A DNA stretch of 64,000 bases from FEB-22 sp003105195 (GTDB lineage: Bacteria; Pseudomonadota; Alphaproteobacteria; Rhizobiales; Xanthobacteraceae). The first letter of the stretch is position 1; every line of letters begins with the position of its first letter. The notes beneath the pieces are model-generated. The model saw nothing but the letters and a program-made list of their open reading frames with translations, made no database searches and was not told the origin of the DNA. Location of the stretch: assembly GCA_027493405.1 (NCBI GenBank), contig JAOSKV010000004.1:289718-353717 (forward strand), given 5' to 3'. This document shows, piece by piece, positions 34,286 to 43,056 of the stretch. The position numbers and the translations under genes were made by a program.

Positions 34286-37200
34286 ATGCAGCGCTTCAAC
34301 CTGTCCGCCTGGGCGATCACGCACCGGCCGCTGGTGCTGTTCATGATCCTGCTGCTCGCCGGCGCGGGCCTCTATTCCTACCTCAACCTCGGCCGGGCCG
34401 AGGATCCTTCCTTCACGATCAAGGTCATGGTCGTGAACGTCGCCTGGCCGGGCGCGACCGCCCACGAGGTGCAGACCCAGGTCACCGACAAGATCGAGAA
34501 GAAGCTGCAGGAGCTGCCCTATCTCGATCGCGTCGAGAGCTATTCGCAGCCCGGCGTCGCCTTCCTGCGCGTGTTCCTGCGCGACACCACCCCGCCCGGC
34601 AAGGTGAAGGAGCTCTGGTACCAGGTGCGCAAGAAGGTCGGCGACATCCGCGGCGAGCTCCCGGCCGGCATCGTCGGTCCGGGCTTCAACGACGAGTTCG
34701 GCGACGTCTATTCGGCGCTCTACATGCTCTCGGCCGACGGCCTCACCCTCGCCCGGCTCAAGGCGCGCGCCGAGGACATCCGCCAGCGCCTGCTGCGCGT
34801 GCCCAACGTCAACAAGGTCGACATCATCGGCGCGCGGCCCGAGCGGATCTTCATCGAGTTCAGCCACGCCCGGCTCGCGACCCTCGGCCTCACCCCGCAG
34901 CAGATCTTCGACAGCGTCGCGCGCCAGAACGCCATGGTCTCGGGCGGCGCCGTCGACACGGCGGCGGACCGCGTCAACCTGCGCGTCACCGGCGCCTTCT
35001 CGGGAATCGACGCGATCGCGGCCGTGCCCGTGCAGGCCGGCGGCCGCGTGTTCCGGCTCGGCGACGTCGCGACCGTGAAGCGCGGCTACGAGGATCCGCC
35101 CTCCTTCATCGTGCGCAACGCCGGCAAGCCCGCGCTCGGCATCGGCGTGTCGATGCAGGAGGGCGCGAACATCGTCGATCTCGGCCGCGATCTCGATCGG
35201 GCCATGGCCGCGATCACGGCGGAGCTGCCGCTCGGCATCGAGGCGACGCAGATCGCCGACCAGCCGCAGATCGTCGAGCACTCGGTCTCGGAGTTCTTCA
35301 AGGTCTTCGCGGAAGCGCTGGTGATCGTGCTGGTGGTGAGCTTCATCTCGCTCGGCTGGCGCACCGGCATCGTGGTCGCGCTCTCGGTGCCGCTTGTGCT
35401 CGCCATCGTCTTCGTCGTGATGTACGCGGCCGGCCTCGACCTGCACCGCATCACGCTCGGCGCGCTGATCATCGCGCTCGGCCTCCTGGTCGACGACGCG
35501 ATCATTGCGATCGAGATGATGGTCGTGAAGATGGAGCAGGGCTTCGACCGCGCCCATGCGGCGACCTTCGCCTGGACCTCGACCGCCTTCCCGATGCTCA
35601 CCGGCACGCTGGTCACGGCGGCCGGCTTCCTCCCGGTCGGCTTCGCCAAGTCGAGCTCCGGCGAGTATGCAGGCGGCATCTTCTGGGTGGTGGGGCTGGC
35701 CCTGATCGCCTCCTGGCTCGTGGCCGTGGTGTTCACGCCCTATCTGGGCCTGAAGCTGCTGCCCGACTTCGCCAAGGGCAAGGCGCCTCGGGACCCCGAC
35801 GCGATCTACGACACCCGGATCTACCGCGCGCTGCGGCGGCTGATCGCCGCGACGCTGCGCTGGCGCAAGAGCGTGGTCGCCGCGACCGTGCTGTTGTTCG
35901 CGGCCGCGATCGCGGGGTTCGGTTTCGTGCAGCAGCAGTTCTTCCCGACCTCGACCCGCACCGAGCTGTTCTTCGAGATGCGCCTGCCCGAGGGCACCGC
36001 GATCGGCGTCACCGATGCGGCCGCGAAGCGCGCCGAGCGGCTGATCGGCGAGGATGCGGACGTGGCGAGCTTCACGACCTATGTGGGCCAGGGCTCGCCG
36101 CGCTTCTGGCTCGGCCTCAACCCGGTGCTGCCGACGTCCAACTTCGCGCAGATCGTGATCGTCGCGAAGGACCTCGCGGCGCGCGAGCGCGTGAAGGCGC
36201 GGCTCGAGAAGGCGCTCGCCGAGGGCGCGCTGCCGCAGGCGCGCACGCGCGTCGACCGCTTCGTGTTCGGCCCGCCGGTCGGCTTCCCGGTGCAGTTCCG
36301 CGTGGTCGGTCCCGATCCCATGCGGGTGCGCGAGATCGCCGCCGACGTGCGCAACGTGATGGCGACCAACCGCAAGGTGGTCGATCCGCATCTCGACTGG
36401 GGCGAGCAGGTGAAGTCGATCCGTCTCGAGGTCGACCAGGACCGCGCGCGCGCCCTCGGGCTCACCCCCCAGGACATCGCCCAGACGCTGCAGACCTTGC
36501 TGTCCGGCTTCACGGTCACGCAGTATCGCGAGGGCATCGAGCAGATCGCGGTGGTGGCCCGCGCGGTGCCCGCCGAGCGCCTCGGCCTCGACGGGCTTCC
36601 CGACCTGACGGTTGCGACCCGCAACGGCGTGCCGGTGCCGCTCGCGCAGGTCGCGCGCCTGCACTACGAGTTCGAGGAGCCGATCCTCTGGCGCCGCAAC
36701 CGCGACCTGGTGCTGACCGCGCGCGCCGACATCGTCGACGGCGTGCAGGCGCCCGACGTCAGCCGGGAGATCTCCGCGAAGCTGAAGGGGATCGCCGACG
36801 CCCTGCCCTACGGCTACCGCATCGAGCCCGGCGGCTCGGTCGAGGAGAGCGCCAAGGCGAACGGGGCGCTCGCCGCGGTGTTCCCGGTCATGGCGATCGT
36901 GATGCTGGGGATCCTGATGATCCAGCTGCAGAGCTTCTCGCGACTCGCTCTGGTGTTCGTGACCGCGCCGCTCGGCCTGATCGGCGCCACCGGCGCGCTG
37001 CTCCTCGCCGACCGGCCCTTCGGCTTCGTCGCGCTGCTCGGCCTGATCGCGCTCGCCGGCATGATCATGCGCAACACCGTGATCCTGGTGGACCAGATCG
37101 ACCGCGACATCGCGGCCGGGCACGACCGCACCCGGGCGATCGTCGACGCCACGGTGCGGCGGGCGCGGCCCGTGGTGCTCACCGCGCTCGCCGCCATTCT

Positions 37201-37399
37201 CGGCATGATCCCGCTCGCGCGCAGCGCCTTCTGGGGCCCGATGGCGATCACCATCATGGGCGGCCTGTTCGTCGCGACCGTGCTGACGCTGCTGGTGGTT
37301 CCGGCGCTCTATGCGCTCTGGTTCCGGGTGCGCGAGGCGCCCGCGCGCGAGGACGCGCCCGGGCCGGTCACCGATGCCCTGCGCATCGCGGCCGAGTAG
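34286..37399 (+). CDS. RND multidrug efflux permease (AcrB family)
   Basis: A 1037-aa inner-membrane, proton-driven trimeric pump. It has the RND layout: first membrane helix near residue 15-35, a large periplasmic porter domain, TM2-6 (about 335-490) with the proton-relay acidic pair in GLLVDDAIIAIE, a second porter loop and TM8-12 to the end. The family transports drugs, solvents or detergents. Length and shape resemble the AcrB-like pumps with a short C-terminal tail. No outer-membrane channel gene follows, so it probably shares a TolC-type protein encoded elsewhere. The upstream TetR gene is the likely regulator. Confidence 0.94.
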   Translation: MQRFNLSAWAITHRPLVLFMILLLAGAGLYSYLNLGRAEDPSFTIKVMVVNVAWPGATAHEVQTQVTDKIEKKLQELPYLDRVESYSQPGVAFLRVFLRDTTPPGKVKELWYQVRKKVGDIRGELPAGIVGPGFNDEFGDVYSALYMLSADGLTLARLKARAEDIRQRLLRVPNVNKVDIIGARPERIFIEFSHARLATLGLTPQQIFDSVARQNAMVSGGAVDTAADRVNLRVTGAFSGIDAIAAVPVQAGGRVFRLGDVATVKRGYEDPPSFIVRNAGKPALGIGVSMQEGANIVDLGRDLDRAMAAITAELPLGIEATQIADQPQIVEHSVSEFFKVFAEALVIVLVVSFISLGWRTGIVVALSVPLVLAIVFVVMYAAGLDLHRITLGALIIALGLLVDDAIIAIEMMVVKMEQGFDRAHAATFAWTSTAFPMLTGTLVTAAGFLPVGFAKSSSGEYAGGIFWVVGLALIASWLVAVVFTPYLGLKLLPDFAKGKAPRDPDAIYDTRIYRALRRLIAATLRWRKSVVAATVLLFAAAIAGFGFVQQQFFPTSTRTELFFEMRLPEGTAIGVTDAAAKRAERLIGEDADVASFTTYVGQGSPRFWLGLNPVLPTSNFAQIVIVAKDLAARERVKARLEKALAEGALPQARTRVDRFVFGPPVGFPVQFRVVGPDPMRVREIAADVRNVMATNRKVVDPHLDWGEQVKSIRLEVDQDRARALGLTPQDIAQTLQTLLSGFTVTQYREGIEQIAVVARAVPAERLGLDGLPDLTVATRNGVPVPLAQVARLHYEFEEPILWRRNRDLVLTARADIVDGVQAPDVSREISAKLKGIADALPYGYRIEPGGSVEESAKANGALAAVFPVMAIVMLGILMIQLQSFSRLALVFVTAPLGLIGATGALLLADRPFGFVALLGLIALAGMIMRNTVILVDQIDRDIAAGHDRTRAIVDATVRRARPVVLTALAAILGMIPLARSAFWGPMAITIMGGLFVATVLTLLVVPALYALWFRVREAPAREDAPGPVTDALRIAAE

Positions 37400-37454
37400 C
37401 CCGGGAATGGTCGGATGCCCGGCGCGGCCCGGCTCGCGCCGGACGGGACCGGGG

Positions 37455-37625
37455 TCAGCGGAGGATCGGCTGGCTCGCGGCCGCGATCACCGGCAGGCGC
37501 TGTCCCTCGAGCGAGAGGCGCCCGTCCACGTGCTGCTTCACCACGAATGCCGCCATGAGGATCACGGCGGCCGTGACGCCGCCGAAGAAGAAGCCGAGAA
37601 GTCCGAGTGTCCGCCGGTCGGCCAT
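37455..37625 (-). CDS. Small single-pass membrane protein
   Basis: A 56-aa protein: a short charged N-terminus (MADRRTLG), one membrane helix (LLGFFFGGVTAAVILMAAFV), then a basic, exposed tail. GGGGGCGG directly precedes the ATG at 37625; the open frame reaches 37736 without a better start. Function unknown. It ends convergently, 55 bp from the RND pump. Confidence 0.65.
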   Translation of the reverse strand: MADRRTLGLLGFFFGGVTAAVILMAAFVVKQHVDGRLSLEGQRLPVIAAASQPILR

Positions 37626-37786
37626 GGCCGCCCCCAATTGTTCTTGGTACCCGCCCCTTGGTCGTGGCAGCCCCGCGACGGGTTCAATGGCTGCGCTCAC
37701 TACTACGCCGCCGCGCCGCCTTGGTTTCGCCCGCAAGCGAAAATTGCCGCGAGGTTGCCGCGGCGAATTGATCTAGATCGATTTCG

Positions 37787-38506
37787 TTAACGAATTGGAA
37801 AGTCGAAGGTGGTGCCGGGGTAGGGCTCGTTCGCCAGGGTGTAATGCCACCACTCCTTGGAATAGGCGCGGAAGCCGCGGCTGCGCAGGGCCCCGGCGAG
37901 CACGGCGCGGTTGCGCCGGGCGGCCTCCGGCAGGCCCGGATGGCGCAGCGCCGAGCGCGCATCGAACAGGTCGAACGGGTTGCCCATGTCGAGCTCCTGC
38001 CGGTCCGCCAGGCGCACGAGCGTGAGGTCGACGGTCGACCCGCGCGAATGCCCGGAGCGGACCGCGATGTAGCCGTCCCGGAACAGGTTGCGCTTGTCGA
38101 CCCGCGGATAGAATTCGGGCCGCGCCCGGTCGGCCGGATCCCTGGCCCAATGCACGAACGCGGCCACGGCGCGCGCCGGGCGGTAGCAGTCGAACACCTT
38201 GAGGCCGAGGCCGCGCGCCGCGAGGTCGCGCTGCACCTCGGCGAGCGCTGCGGCGGCCGCACGGGTGAGCAGGCAGAGCGGACGCTCGTAGCCCGCGACC
38301 GGCCGGCCGACGAAGTTGTCCGTTCCGGCATAGCGCATGTCGACGACGAGACCCGGGACCACCGTGGCGGCGTCCACGAAGCCCGCCGGCCGCGTCTGCG
38401 CGAGACCCGGGACCACCGTCAGCGGCGCGCAGAGGACGAAGAGCCACAACCACGGCGCGCGACGCCGGCCCATATCCGCGAGGTTCCGGGACCCAGGAAT
38501 CGTCAT
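37787..38506 (-). CDS. D-alanyl-D-alanine dipeptidase, VanX-like
   Basis: A 239-aa zinc peptidase of family M15D that hydrolyses D-Ala-D-Ala. After an N-terminal signal-like region (residues about 18-37) the enzyme shows KVFDCYRP (substrate Arg), SGHSRGSTVDLTL with His153 and Asp160, and EWWHY with Glu218 and His221. These are the zinc ligands and catalytic base of VanX/DdpX. A periplasmic place is likely. Nothing resembling vanA/vanH is nearby, so a role in peptidoglycan-peptide scavenging (as for DdpX) is more likely than resistance. The start is uncertain: ATG 38506 or ATG 38473. Confidence 0.9.
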   Translation of the reverse strand: MTIPGSRNLADMGRRRAPWLWLFVLCAPLTVVPGLAQTRPAGFVDAATVVPGLVVDMRYAGTDNFVGRPVAGYERPLCLLTRAAAAALAEVQRDLAARGLGLKVFDCYRPARAVAAFVHWARDPADRARPEFYPRVDKRNLFRDGYIAVRSGHSRGSTVDLTLVRLADRQELDMGNPFDLFDARSALRHPGLPEAARRNRAVLAGALRSRGFRAYSKEWWHYTLANEPYPGTTFDFPIR

Positions 38507-38599
38507 GAGAATTCCGCGGGATCGCCCCGCTCGCGAGGAACCATCGTGCCGGGACATGATTGGGAAGGGGTATCGGGTATCCCCTGAGAACGGAGAATC

Positions 38600-38896
38600 A
38601 TGATGAAGAAGACCCTCATCGCCCTGTCCGCGGCCGCTGCGCTCGGGGCCGGCACGATGACCGTGCCGACTTCCGCCAACGCCTATCCGGCCTGGGTCAT
38701 TCCGGCCATCATCGCGGCCGGGGTCGGCGGCGTGGTCGTGGGCGGCGCAGTCATCAATCAGCAGGCCTATGCGGCGAGCCCTTACTACGCCCCGCGCGGC
38801 ACCGTCTACGTTCAGCCGACCGCACCGGCCGCCAGCTGCTACGTGGCGCGCGAGCGCACCGCGCGCGGCTGGCGCCGCGTGCGCGTCTGTCCGTAA
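38600..38896 (+). CDS. Small secreted or membrane-tethered protein of unknown function
   Basis: A 98-aa protein: signal peptide with a classical MMKKTLIALSAAAALG start and cleavage near ANAYP, then a second hydrophobic, Gly/Val-rich stretch (VIPAIIAAGVGGVVVGGAV) that might stay in the membrane, and a basic tail with two cysteines (AASCYVARE, RVRVCP). It resembles small surface proteins I have seen in Bradyrhizobium, function unknown. GGAG at 38592-38595 could serve either of two adjacent ATGs (38600 or 38603). A strong terminator follows. Confidence 0.75.
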   Translation: MMKKTLIALSAAAALGAGTMTVPTSANAYPAWVIPAIIAAGVGGVVVGGAVINQQAYAASPYYAPRGTVYVQPTAPAASCYVARERTARGWRRVRVCP

Positions 38897-38918
38897 CGGA
38901 TCGGACATCCTCTTCGCG

Positions 38919-38954
38919 GCGCCCGGCGGACACCCGCCGGGCGCTGCTGTTTTG
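38919..38954 (+). terminator. Rho-independent terminator
   Basis: Perfect 11-bp stem GCGCCCGGCGG/CCGCCGGGCGC with an ACAC loop and a TGCTGTTTTG tail. It ends the small secreted-protein gene 23 bp upstream and separates it from the MaoC genes on the other strand. Confidence 0.8.
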
Positions 38955-38964
38955 CCGGGTCGCG

Positions 38965-39453
38965 TCAAGGCGACGCCCGCTCCGGCCGCCGCTCCACGAA
39001 GGCCGTGCTGAGGAACGAGAGCACCAGCCTGCCGTGCTGGTTGGTCGCCGTGTTGCGCACCTGCATCAGGCCCCAGCCGGGCCGGCTCGCCGAAGGGCGC
39101 TTCTCGACCACCTCGGTCCAATACGTGATCGTGTCGCCGACATGGACCGGCGCCAGCCATTTGAGCTCCCGGAAGCCCGGCGACGGACCGAGCGCCGCGA
39201 CCGGCTCGCCGCGCGCCCGCGCGGCCTCCGCCTCGCGCTTGCGCCGCTCGACCGCGAGCCGCATCCACATGGCCGCCGTATGCCAGCCCGAAGCGCACAG
39301 CGCCCCGAAATGCGAGCGCGCCGCGGCCGCCTCGTCGAGATGGAAGGGTTGCGGATCGTAGCGCGCCGCGAAGGCCTTGATCGCCTCGGCCGTGAAGACG
39401 TGGCGGCCGACCTCGTCGCGCTTGCCGACCTCGAGGTCCTCGAAATAGGGCAT
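38965..39453 (-). CDS. MaoC-like (R)-specific hydratase/dehydratase, second of a pair
   Basis: A 162-aa hot-dog-fold protein opening with YFEDLEVGKRDEVG and with the hydratase-like motif ARYDPQPFHLDEAAAARSHFG (Asp and His as probable catalytic residues), then ASGWHTAAMWMRL. Related proteins hydrate enoyl-CoA or act in mesaconyl/itaconyl-CoA pathways. It follows the first MaoC gene after 5 bp. The two could form a heterodimer, as reported for some MaoC-like subunits. The substrate is unassigned. Confidence 0.88.
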   Translation of the reverse strand: MPYFEDLEVGKRDEVGRHVFTAEAIKAFAARYDPQPFHLDEAAAARSHFGALCASGWHTAAMWMRLAVERRKREAEAARARGEPVAALGPSPGFRELKWLAPVHVGDTITYWTEVVEKRPSASRPGWGLMQVRNTATNQHGRLVLSFLSTAFVERRPERASP

Positions 39454-39458
39454 GGCTG

Positions 39459-39920
39459 TCAGGAGGCCGTGACCGGGGCGCGGCGGGCGAGCATCAGGCT
39501 CGAGGTCATGACCATGACCCTGGCGCCGGTCGCGTTGAACACGTCGAAGGAGAACTTGACGAAGCCCGTCTCGGGCCGGCTGCGGGAGGCGCGCGTCTCG
39601 AGCACCGTCGCACGCACCGTGAGCGCGTCGTCCGGGCGCACCGGCGCGAGCCACCTCACCTCGTCGACGCCGGGCGACCCCATGGATGTCGTCTTCGCGA
39701 GCAGCCCGTCCACCAGCATCCGCATCAGGATGCTGCAGGTGTGCCAGCCCGAGGCCGCGAGCCCGCCCAGCATGCTGGCGGCGCCGGCCGCCTCGTCGAG
39801 ATGCATCGGCTGCGGATCGAACTCCGCCGCGAAGCCGACGATCTCCTCGCGGGTGACGCGCCGCGGGCCGAACTCCAGCACCTGGCCGGGGGCGAAATCT
39901 TCCCAATGAAGCTTGGACAA
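39459..39920 (-). CDS. MaoC-like (R)-specific hydratase/dehydratase, first of a pair
   Basis: A 153-aa hot-dog-fold protein, with HWEDFAPGQVLEFGPRRVTREEIVGF at the start, the motif AEFDPQPMHLDEAAG with Asp and His, ASGWHTCSILMRM and the core WLAPVRPDDALTV. It is similar in plan to the next gene but clearly diverged, so the pair arose by an old duplication. Nothing else in the operon defines the pathway. Confidence 0.88.
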   Translation of the reverse strand: MSKLHWEDFAPGQVLEFGPRRVTREEIVGFAAEFDPQPMHLDEAAGAASMLGGLAASGWHTCSILMRMLVDGLLAKTTSMGSPGVDEVRWLAPVRPDDALTVRATVLETRASRSRPETGFVKFSFDVFNATGARVMVMTSSLMLARRAPVTAS

Positions 39921-40118
39921 GGGGGCTCACGGACGGGGTTGGCGACCGGTCTTCCTAGCGCACGAATCCCCGTATTGGAAACCCGATTCGCACAACCGGC
40001 CCACCGCCATTGATTCGTCCATTGGCGGGGCGAAGCGAGATTGACCGTCGGCACCGCCGCGTGCAGGCTCCGCGCCGTCGGAACCGGCAGTCACGCTCCA
40101 CGTCGCGGGGAGACCCAC

Positions 40119-40409
40119 ATGTTCTACATCGGCGATCTCTTCCAGTGGGAGCGGTTCATCACGCCGTCGATCATCCGGCTCTTCTACTGGTTGATGGTGC
40201 TGATCGTGCTGCTCTCCGGTCTCTCGGGCCTGTTCACCGCCATCGGCCTCGTGCGTGTCAGCCTGCTCGGCGGCGCCGTCACGGGCCTGGTCAGCCTGCT
40301 CGGCATGCTGTTCGGCATCCTGTTCGCGCGGATCGCGACCGAGTTCATCCTCATGATCTTCCGCATCAACGAGCACCTCGCCGCCATCCGCAACCGCGGC
40401 GGGATGTGA
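40119..40409 (+). CDS. DUF4282 family membrane protein
   Basis: A 96-aa protein with two or three membrane segments (LFYWLMVLIVLLSGLSGLF and TGLVSLLGMLFGILFARIATEF) and the closing pattern RINEHLAAIRNRGG that is typical of DUF4282. The function is unknown. The ATG at 40119 follows GGGGAGA; earlier frame starts lack support. It converges with ychF. Confidence 0.83.
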   Translation: MFYIGDLFQWERFITPSIIRLFYWLMVLIVLLSGLSGLFTAIGLVRVSLLGGAVTGLVSLLGMLFGILFARIATEFILMIFRINEHLAAIRNRGGM

Positions 40410-40419
40410 CGGCTGTCCG

Positions 40420-40448
40420 CTGGCGACGCTCCCCGGCGTCGCCAGTCC
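40420..40448. terminator. Hairpin between convergent genes
   Basis: CTGGCGACGC at 40420-40429 pairs with GCGTCGCCAG at 40436-40445 (10 bp, 6-base loop), then TCC. It lies between the DUF4282 gene and ychF, so it may work on both strands. The T-run is poor. Confidence 0.45.
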
Positions 40449-40464
40449 TTCAGGTTCGCCGCCG

Positions 40465-41562
40465 TCAGGTCGCGAAGCGGAAGTGCATCACGTCGCCGTC
40501 GGCGAGCACGTAGTCCTTGCCCTCCAGGCGCAGCTTGCCGGCGTCGCGCGCCCCGGCCTCGCCGCCGAGCCGGACGTAGTCGTCATACGCGATGGTCTCG
40601 GCACGGATGAAGCCGCGCTCGAAATCCGTGTGGATGGTGCCGGCCGCCTGCGGCGCCCGGGTGCCGCGCGTGATCGTCCAGGCGCGCGCCTCCTTCGGCC
40701 CGACCGTGAAGAAGGTCACGAGGTCGAGCAGCGCGTAACCCTCGCGGATCAGCCGGTTGAGGCCGGGCTCCGCGAGCCCGATCGCCTCGAGATATTCGGC
40801 GCGCTCCTCGGGCGAGAGCACCGCGATCTCGGCCTCGATCTTGGCCGAGATCACCACCGCGCGGGCGCCCTCCTCGATCGCGCGCGCCGCGACGCGCCCG
40901 GCGTAGGCGTTGCCGGTCGCGGCCGCGGCCTCGTCGACGTTGCAGACGTAGAGCACGGGCTTCGCCGTGAGCAGCCCGAGCATGCGGAACGCCTTCTCTT
41001 CCTCGCCCTTGCGCTCGGTGAGCCGCGCCGGCTTGCCGTCGCGCAAGAGGCCGAGCGCCCGCTCGATCAGCGAGATCGCCTCCTTCGCCTCCTTGTCGCC
41101 GCCGCGCGCCTTCTTCTCCAGCGCGTCGACGCGCTTCTCCAGGCTCTCGAGGTCGGCGAGCATCAGCTCGGTCTCGATCGTCTCGATGTCGGCCACCGGA
41201 TCGATCCTGCCTTCCACGTGGGTGACGTCGGCGTCCTCGAAGCAGCGCACCACGTGCGCGATCGCGTCCACCTCGCGGATATTGGCGAGGAACTGGTTGC
41301 CGAGTCCTTCGCCCTTGGACGCGCCGCGCACCAGGCCCGCGATGTCGACGAAGGTCAGCCGGGTCGGCACGATCTGCTGCGATTTCGCGAGCGTCGCGAG
41401 GCGCTCGAGCCGCGGGTCCGGCACCGCCACCTCGCCCACGTTCGGCTCGATGGTGCAGAACGGATAGTTGGCGGCCTGCGCGGCCGCGGTCTCGGTCAGC
41501 GCGTTGAACAGCGTCGACTTGCCGACATTCGGCAACCCGACGATTCCGCATTTGAATCCCAT
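40465..41562 (-). CDS. ychF: Redox-regulated ATPase/GTPase YchF
   Basis: A 365-aa Obg-family P-loop protein that prefers ATP and binds ribosomes; it modulates translation and the oxidative stress response. G1 is GLPNVGKST (residues 9-17), G3 is DIAGLV, and the unusual G4 (in place of NKxD) reads NVDE, as known for this family. A coiled-coil region lies at about 130-190 and the C-terminal TGS domain from about 280 (ITRGTRAPQAAGTIHTDFERG). The neighbour order rplY - pth - ychF is common in bacteria, and the genes probably share one transcript. Confidence 0.95.
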   Translation of the reverse strand: MGFKCGIVGLPNVGKSTLFNALTETAAAQAANYPFCTIEPNVGEVAVPDPRLERLATLAKSQQIVPTRLTFVDIAGLVRGASKGEGLGNQFLANIREVDAIAHVVRCFEDADVTHVEGRIDPVADIETIETELMLADLESLEKRVDALEKKARGGDKEAKEAISLIERALGLLRDGKPARLTERKGEEEKAFRMLGLLTAKPVLYVCNVDEAAAATGNAYAGRVAARAIEEGARAVVISAKIEAEIAVLSPEERAEYLEAIGLAEPGLNRLIREGYALLDLVTFFTVGPKEARAWTITRGTRAPQAAGTIHTDFERGFIRAETIAYDDYVRLGGEAGARDAGKLRLEGKDYVLADGDVMHFRFAT

Positions 41563-41581
41563 GGCGTGGTCTCGTCCGGCC

Positions 41582-42193
41582 TCAGTCGGCCGGCTTCTCG
41601 GCCGGCTTGGTCTCGACGAACCCCTTCGCCTCCATGGCGAGATGGATCCGGTTCTGGAAGGTCGCGTCCTGGCCTCGCACCAGCAGCTCGGCGTGCTCGG
41701 CGATCGCGTCGCACATGGCCTCGACCCAGGCGCGCTCGCTCTTGGCGAAGTCGCCCAGCACGTGCACCTGCACCAGGTCCTTCGGCTCCGGCTTGCCGAC
41801 GCCGATGCGCACGCGGCGGTACTCGTTGCCGATGTGGCTGCTGATCGAGCGCAGCCCGTTGTGGCCCGCGATGCCGCCGCCCGCCTTCACGCGCAGCTTG
41901 ACGGGCGGCAGATCCACCTCGTCGTGCAGCACCACCACGTCGCCCGGGGTCAGCTTGTAGAAATGCGCCGCCTCGGCCACCGCGCGCCCGGACTCGTTCA
42001 TGTAGGTCTCGGGCTCGAGCAGCAGCACCCGCTCGCCGCCGATCTGGCCCTCGGCCGCCCGGCCCTGGAAACGCCGCCGCCACGGTCCGATGCCGTGGCG
42101 GCGCGCGATCGCATCGACCGCCATGAAGCCGACATTGTGCCGGTTGCCCGCGTAGCGCGTGCCCGGATTGCCGAGCCCGACGATGAGCAGCAT
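41582..42193 (-). CDS. pth: Peptidyl-tRNA hydrolase
   Basis: A 203-aa cytosolic enzyme that frees tRNA from drop-off peptidyl-tRNA. The landmarks are GLGNPG (Asn9), RHNVGF with catalytic His19, FLGR-like loop residues, HDEVDLP with the conserved Asp, and the KAGGGIAGHNGLRSI segment. It lies 19 bp upstream of ychF and 18 bp after the end of rplY. The C-terminal 15 residues (VETKPAEKPAD) are charged and probably disordered. Confidence 0.95.
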   Translation of the reverse strand: MLLIVGLGNPGTRYAGNRHNVGFMAVDAIARRHGIGPWRRRFQGRAAEGQIGGERVLLLEPETYMNESGRAVAEAAHFYKLTPGDVVVLHDEVDLPPVKLRVKAGGGIAGHNGLRSISSHIGNEYRRVRIGVGKPEPKDLVQVHVLGDFAKSERAWVEAMCDAIAEHAELLVRGQDATFQNRIHLAMEAKGFVETKPAEKPAD

Positions 42194-42211
42194 GGGGCAA
42201 GCCGCGCGGGC

Positions 42212-42907
42212 TTACTTCTTCTCGCTGCCCGCCGCTGCGCCTGCCGCAGGCGCCGCCGCTCCGGCCGCAGGAGCCGCCGCAGCCGCCGGAGCCGCCGCCG
42301 CCGCTGCCGCCGCCTCGGCCGCCGCCTTCTGCTCCTCGGCGAAGCCCGAGGGCGGCACGATCGTGATCAGCGTGACGTCGCCGTGCTCGAGCACCTTGAC
42401 GCCCTCGGGGACCGCGATGTCGCTCAGGTGGCGCGAATGGTTGATCTCGAGCCCCGCGACGTCGACCTCGAAGGCCTGCGGGATGTGGTCCGCGGAGCAC
42501 TGCACCTCGATCGCGTGGGTCACGATGTTGACGGTGCCGCCGCGCTTCACGCCGGGAGACTGGTCGGCGTTGCGCACATGGATCGGGATGCGCACGCGCA
42601 CCGTGGCGCCCACGCCGAGGCGCAGGAAGTCCACGTGCAGCGGCTGGTCCTGGACCGGGTCGAGCTGGAAGTCGCGCGGGATCACGCGATGGGTGGTGCC
42701 GTCCACGTCGACATTGCACACCGTGGTCAGGAAGTGGCCGGCAAAGATCTTCTGCCGCAGCTCCTTGTGGTCGAGGGCGATCGGCAGCGGGTCCTTGCTG
42801 TCGCCGTAGATCACGCCGGGCACGCGGCCCTCGCGACGCACCGCCCGGGCGGCCCCCTTGCCGACCTTCGGACGCGCCGTCGCCTTCAGCTCATTGACGG
42901 TCGCCAT
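42212..42907 (-). CDS. rplY: Ribosomal protein L25 (CTC family)
   Basis: A 231-aa long form of L25, the 5S rRNA-binding protein, with the N-terminal L25 domain (ELKATARPKVGKGAARAVRR), the RVPGVIYG stretch, and the C-terminal CTC-type beta domain (KRGGTVNIVTHAIEVQCSAD). The final 45 residues are nearly all Ala with Pro, Gly and Glu, a low-complexity tail found in many alphaproteobacterial versions. ATG 42907 begins the conserved start (MATVNELKA); the open frame runs on to 43378 only by chance. Confidence 0.95.
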   Translation of the reverse strand: MATVNELKATARPKVGKGAARAVRREGRVPGVIYGDSKDPLPIALDHKELRQKIFAGHFLTTVCNVDVDGTTHRVIPRDFQLDPVQDQPLHVDFLRLGVGATVRVRIPIHVRNADQSPGVKRGGTVNIVTHAIEVQCSADHIPQAFEVDVAGLEINHSRHLSDIAVPEGVKVLEHGDVTLITIVPPSGFAEEQKAAAEAAAAAAAAPAAAAAPAAGAAAPAAGAAAGSEKK

Positions 42908-43056
42908 GATCAGATCCTTGCGTTTCGGATTTTCGAGAAAAAGCTGATATTTCAGCCGCTTGTCCCACGCGGCCAGCCTCCAGGGGTGTCGGGGCCGCCG
43001 GACGCGGGCGCTTATAGCGGCAGCGCCGCCGAAACACAAGGAAACAGGGGGGATTC

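Noticed and set aside
33143..37123. 1326-aa minus-strand open frame opposite the RND genes
   Set aside because: Composition is that of an antisense shadow (His, Arg, Glu and Ala runs), with no motif, while the plus strand encodes a complete adaptor and pump.
38507..39298. N-terminal extension of the VanX-like gene to 503 aa
   Set aside because: The extension lies opposite the small secreted-protein gene, overlaps a terminator and has no domain. The signal-like region after ATG 38506 marks the real start.
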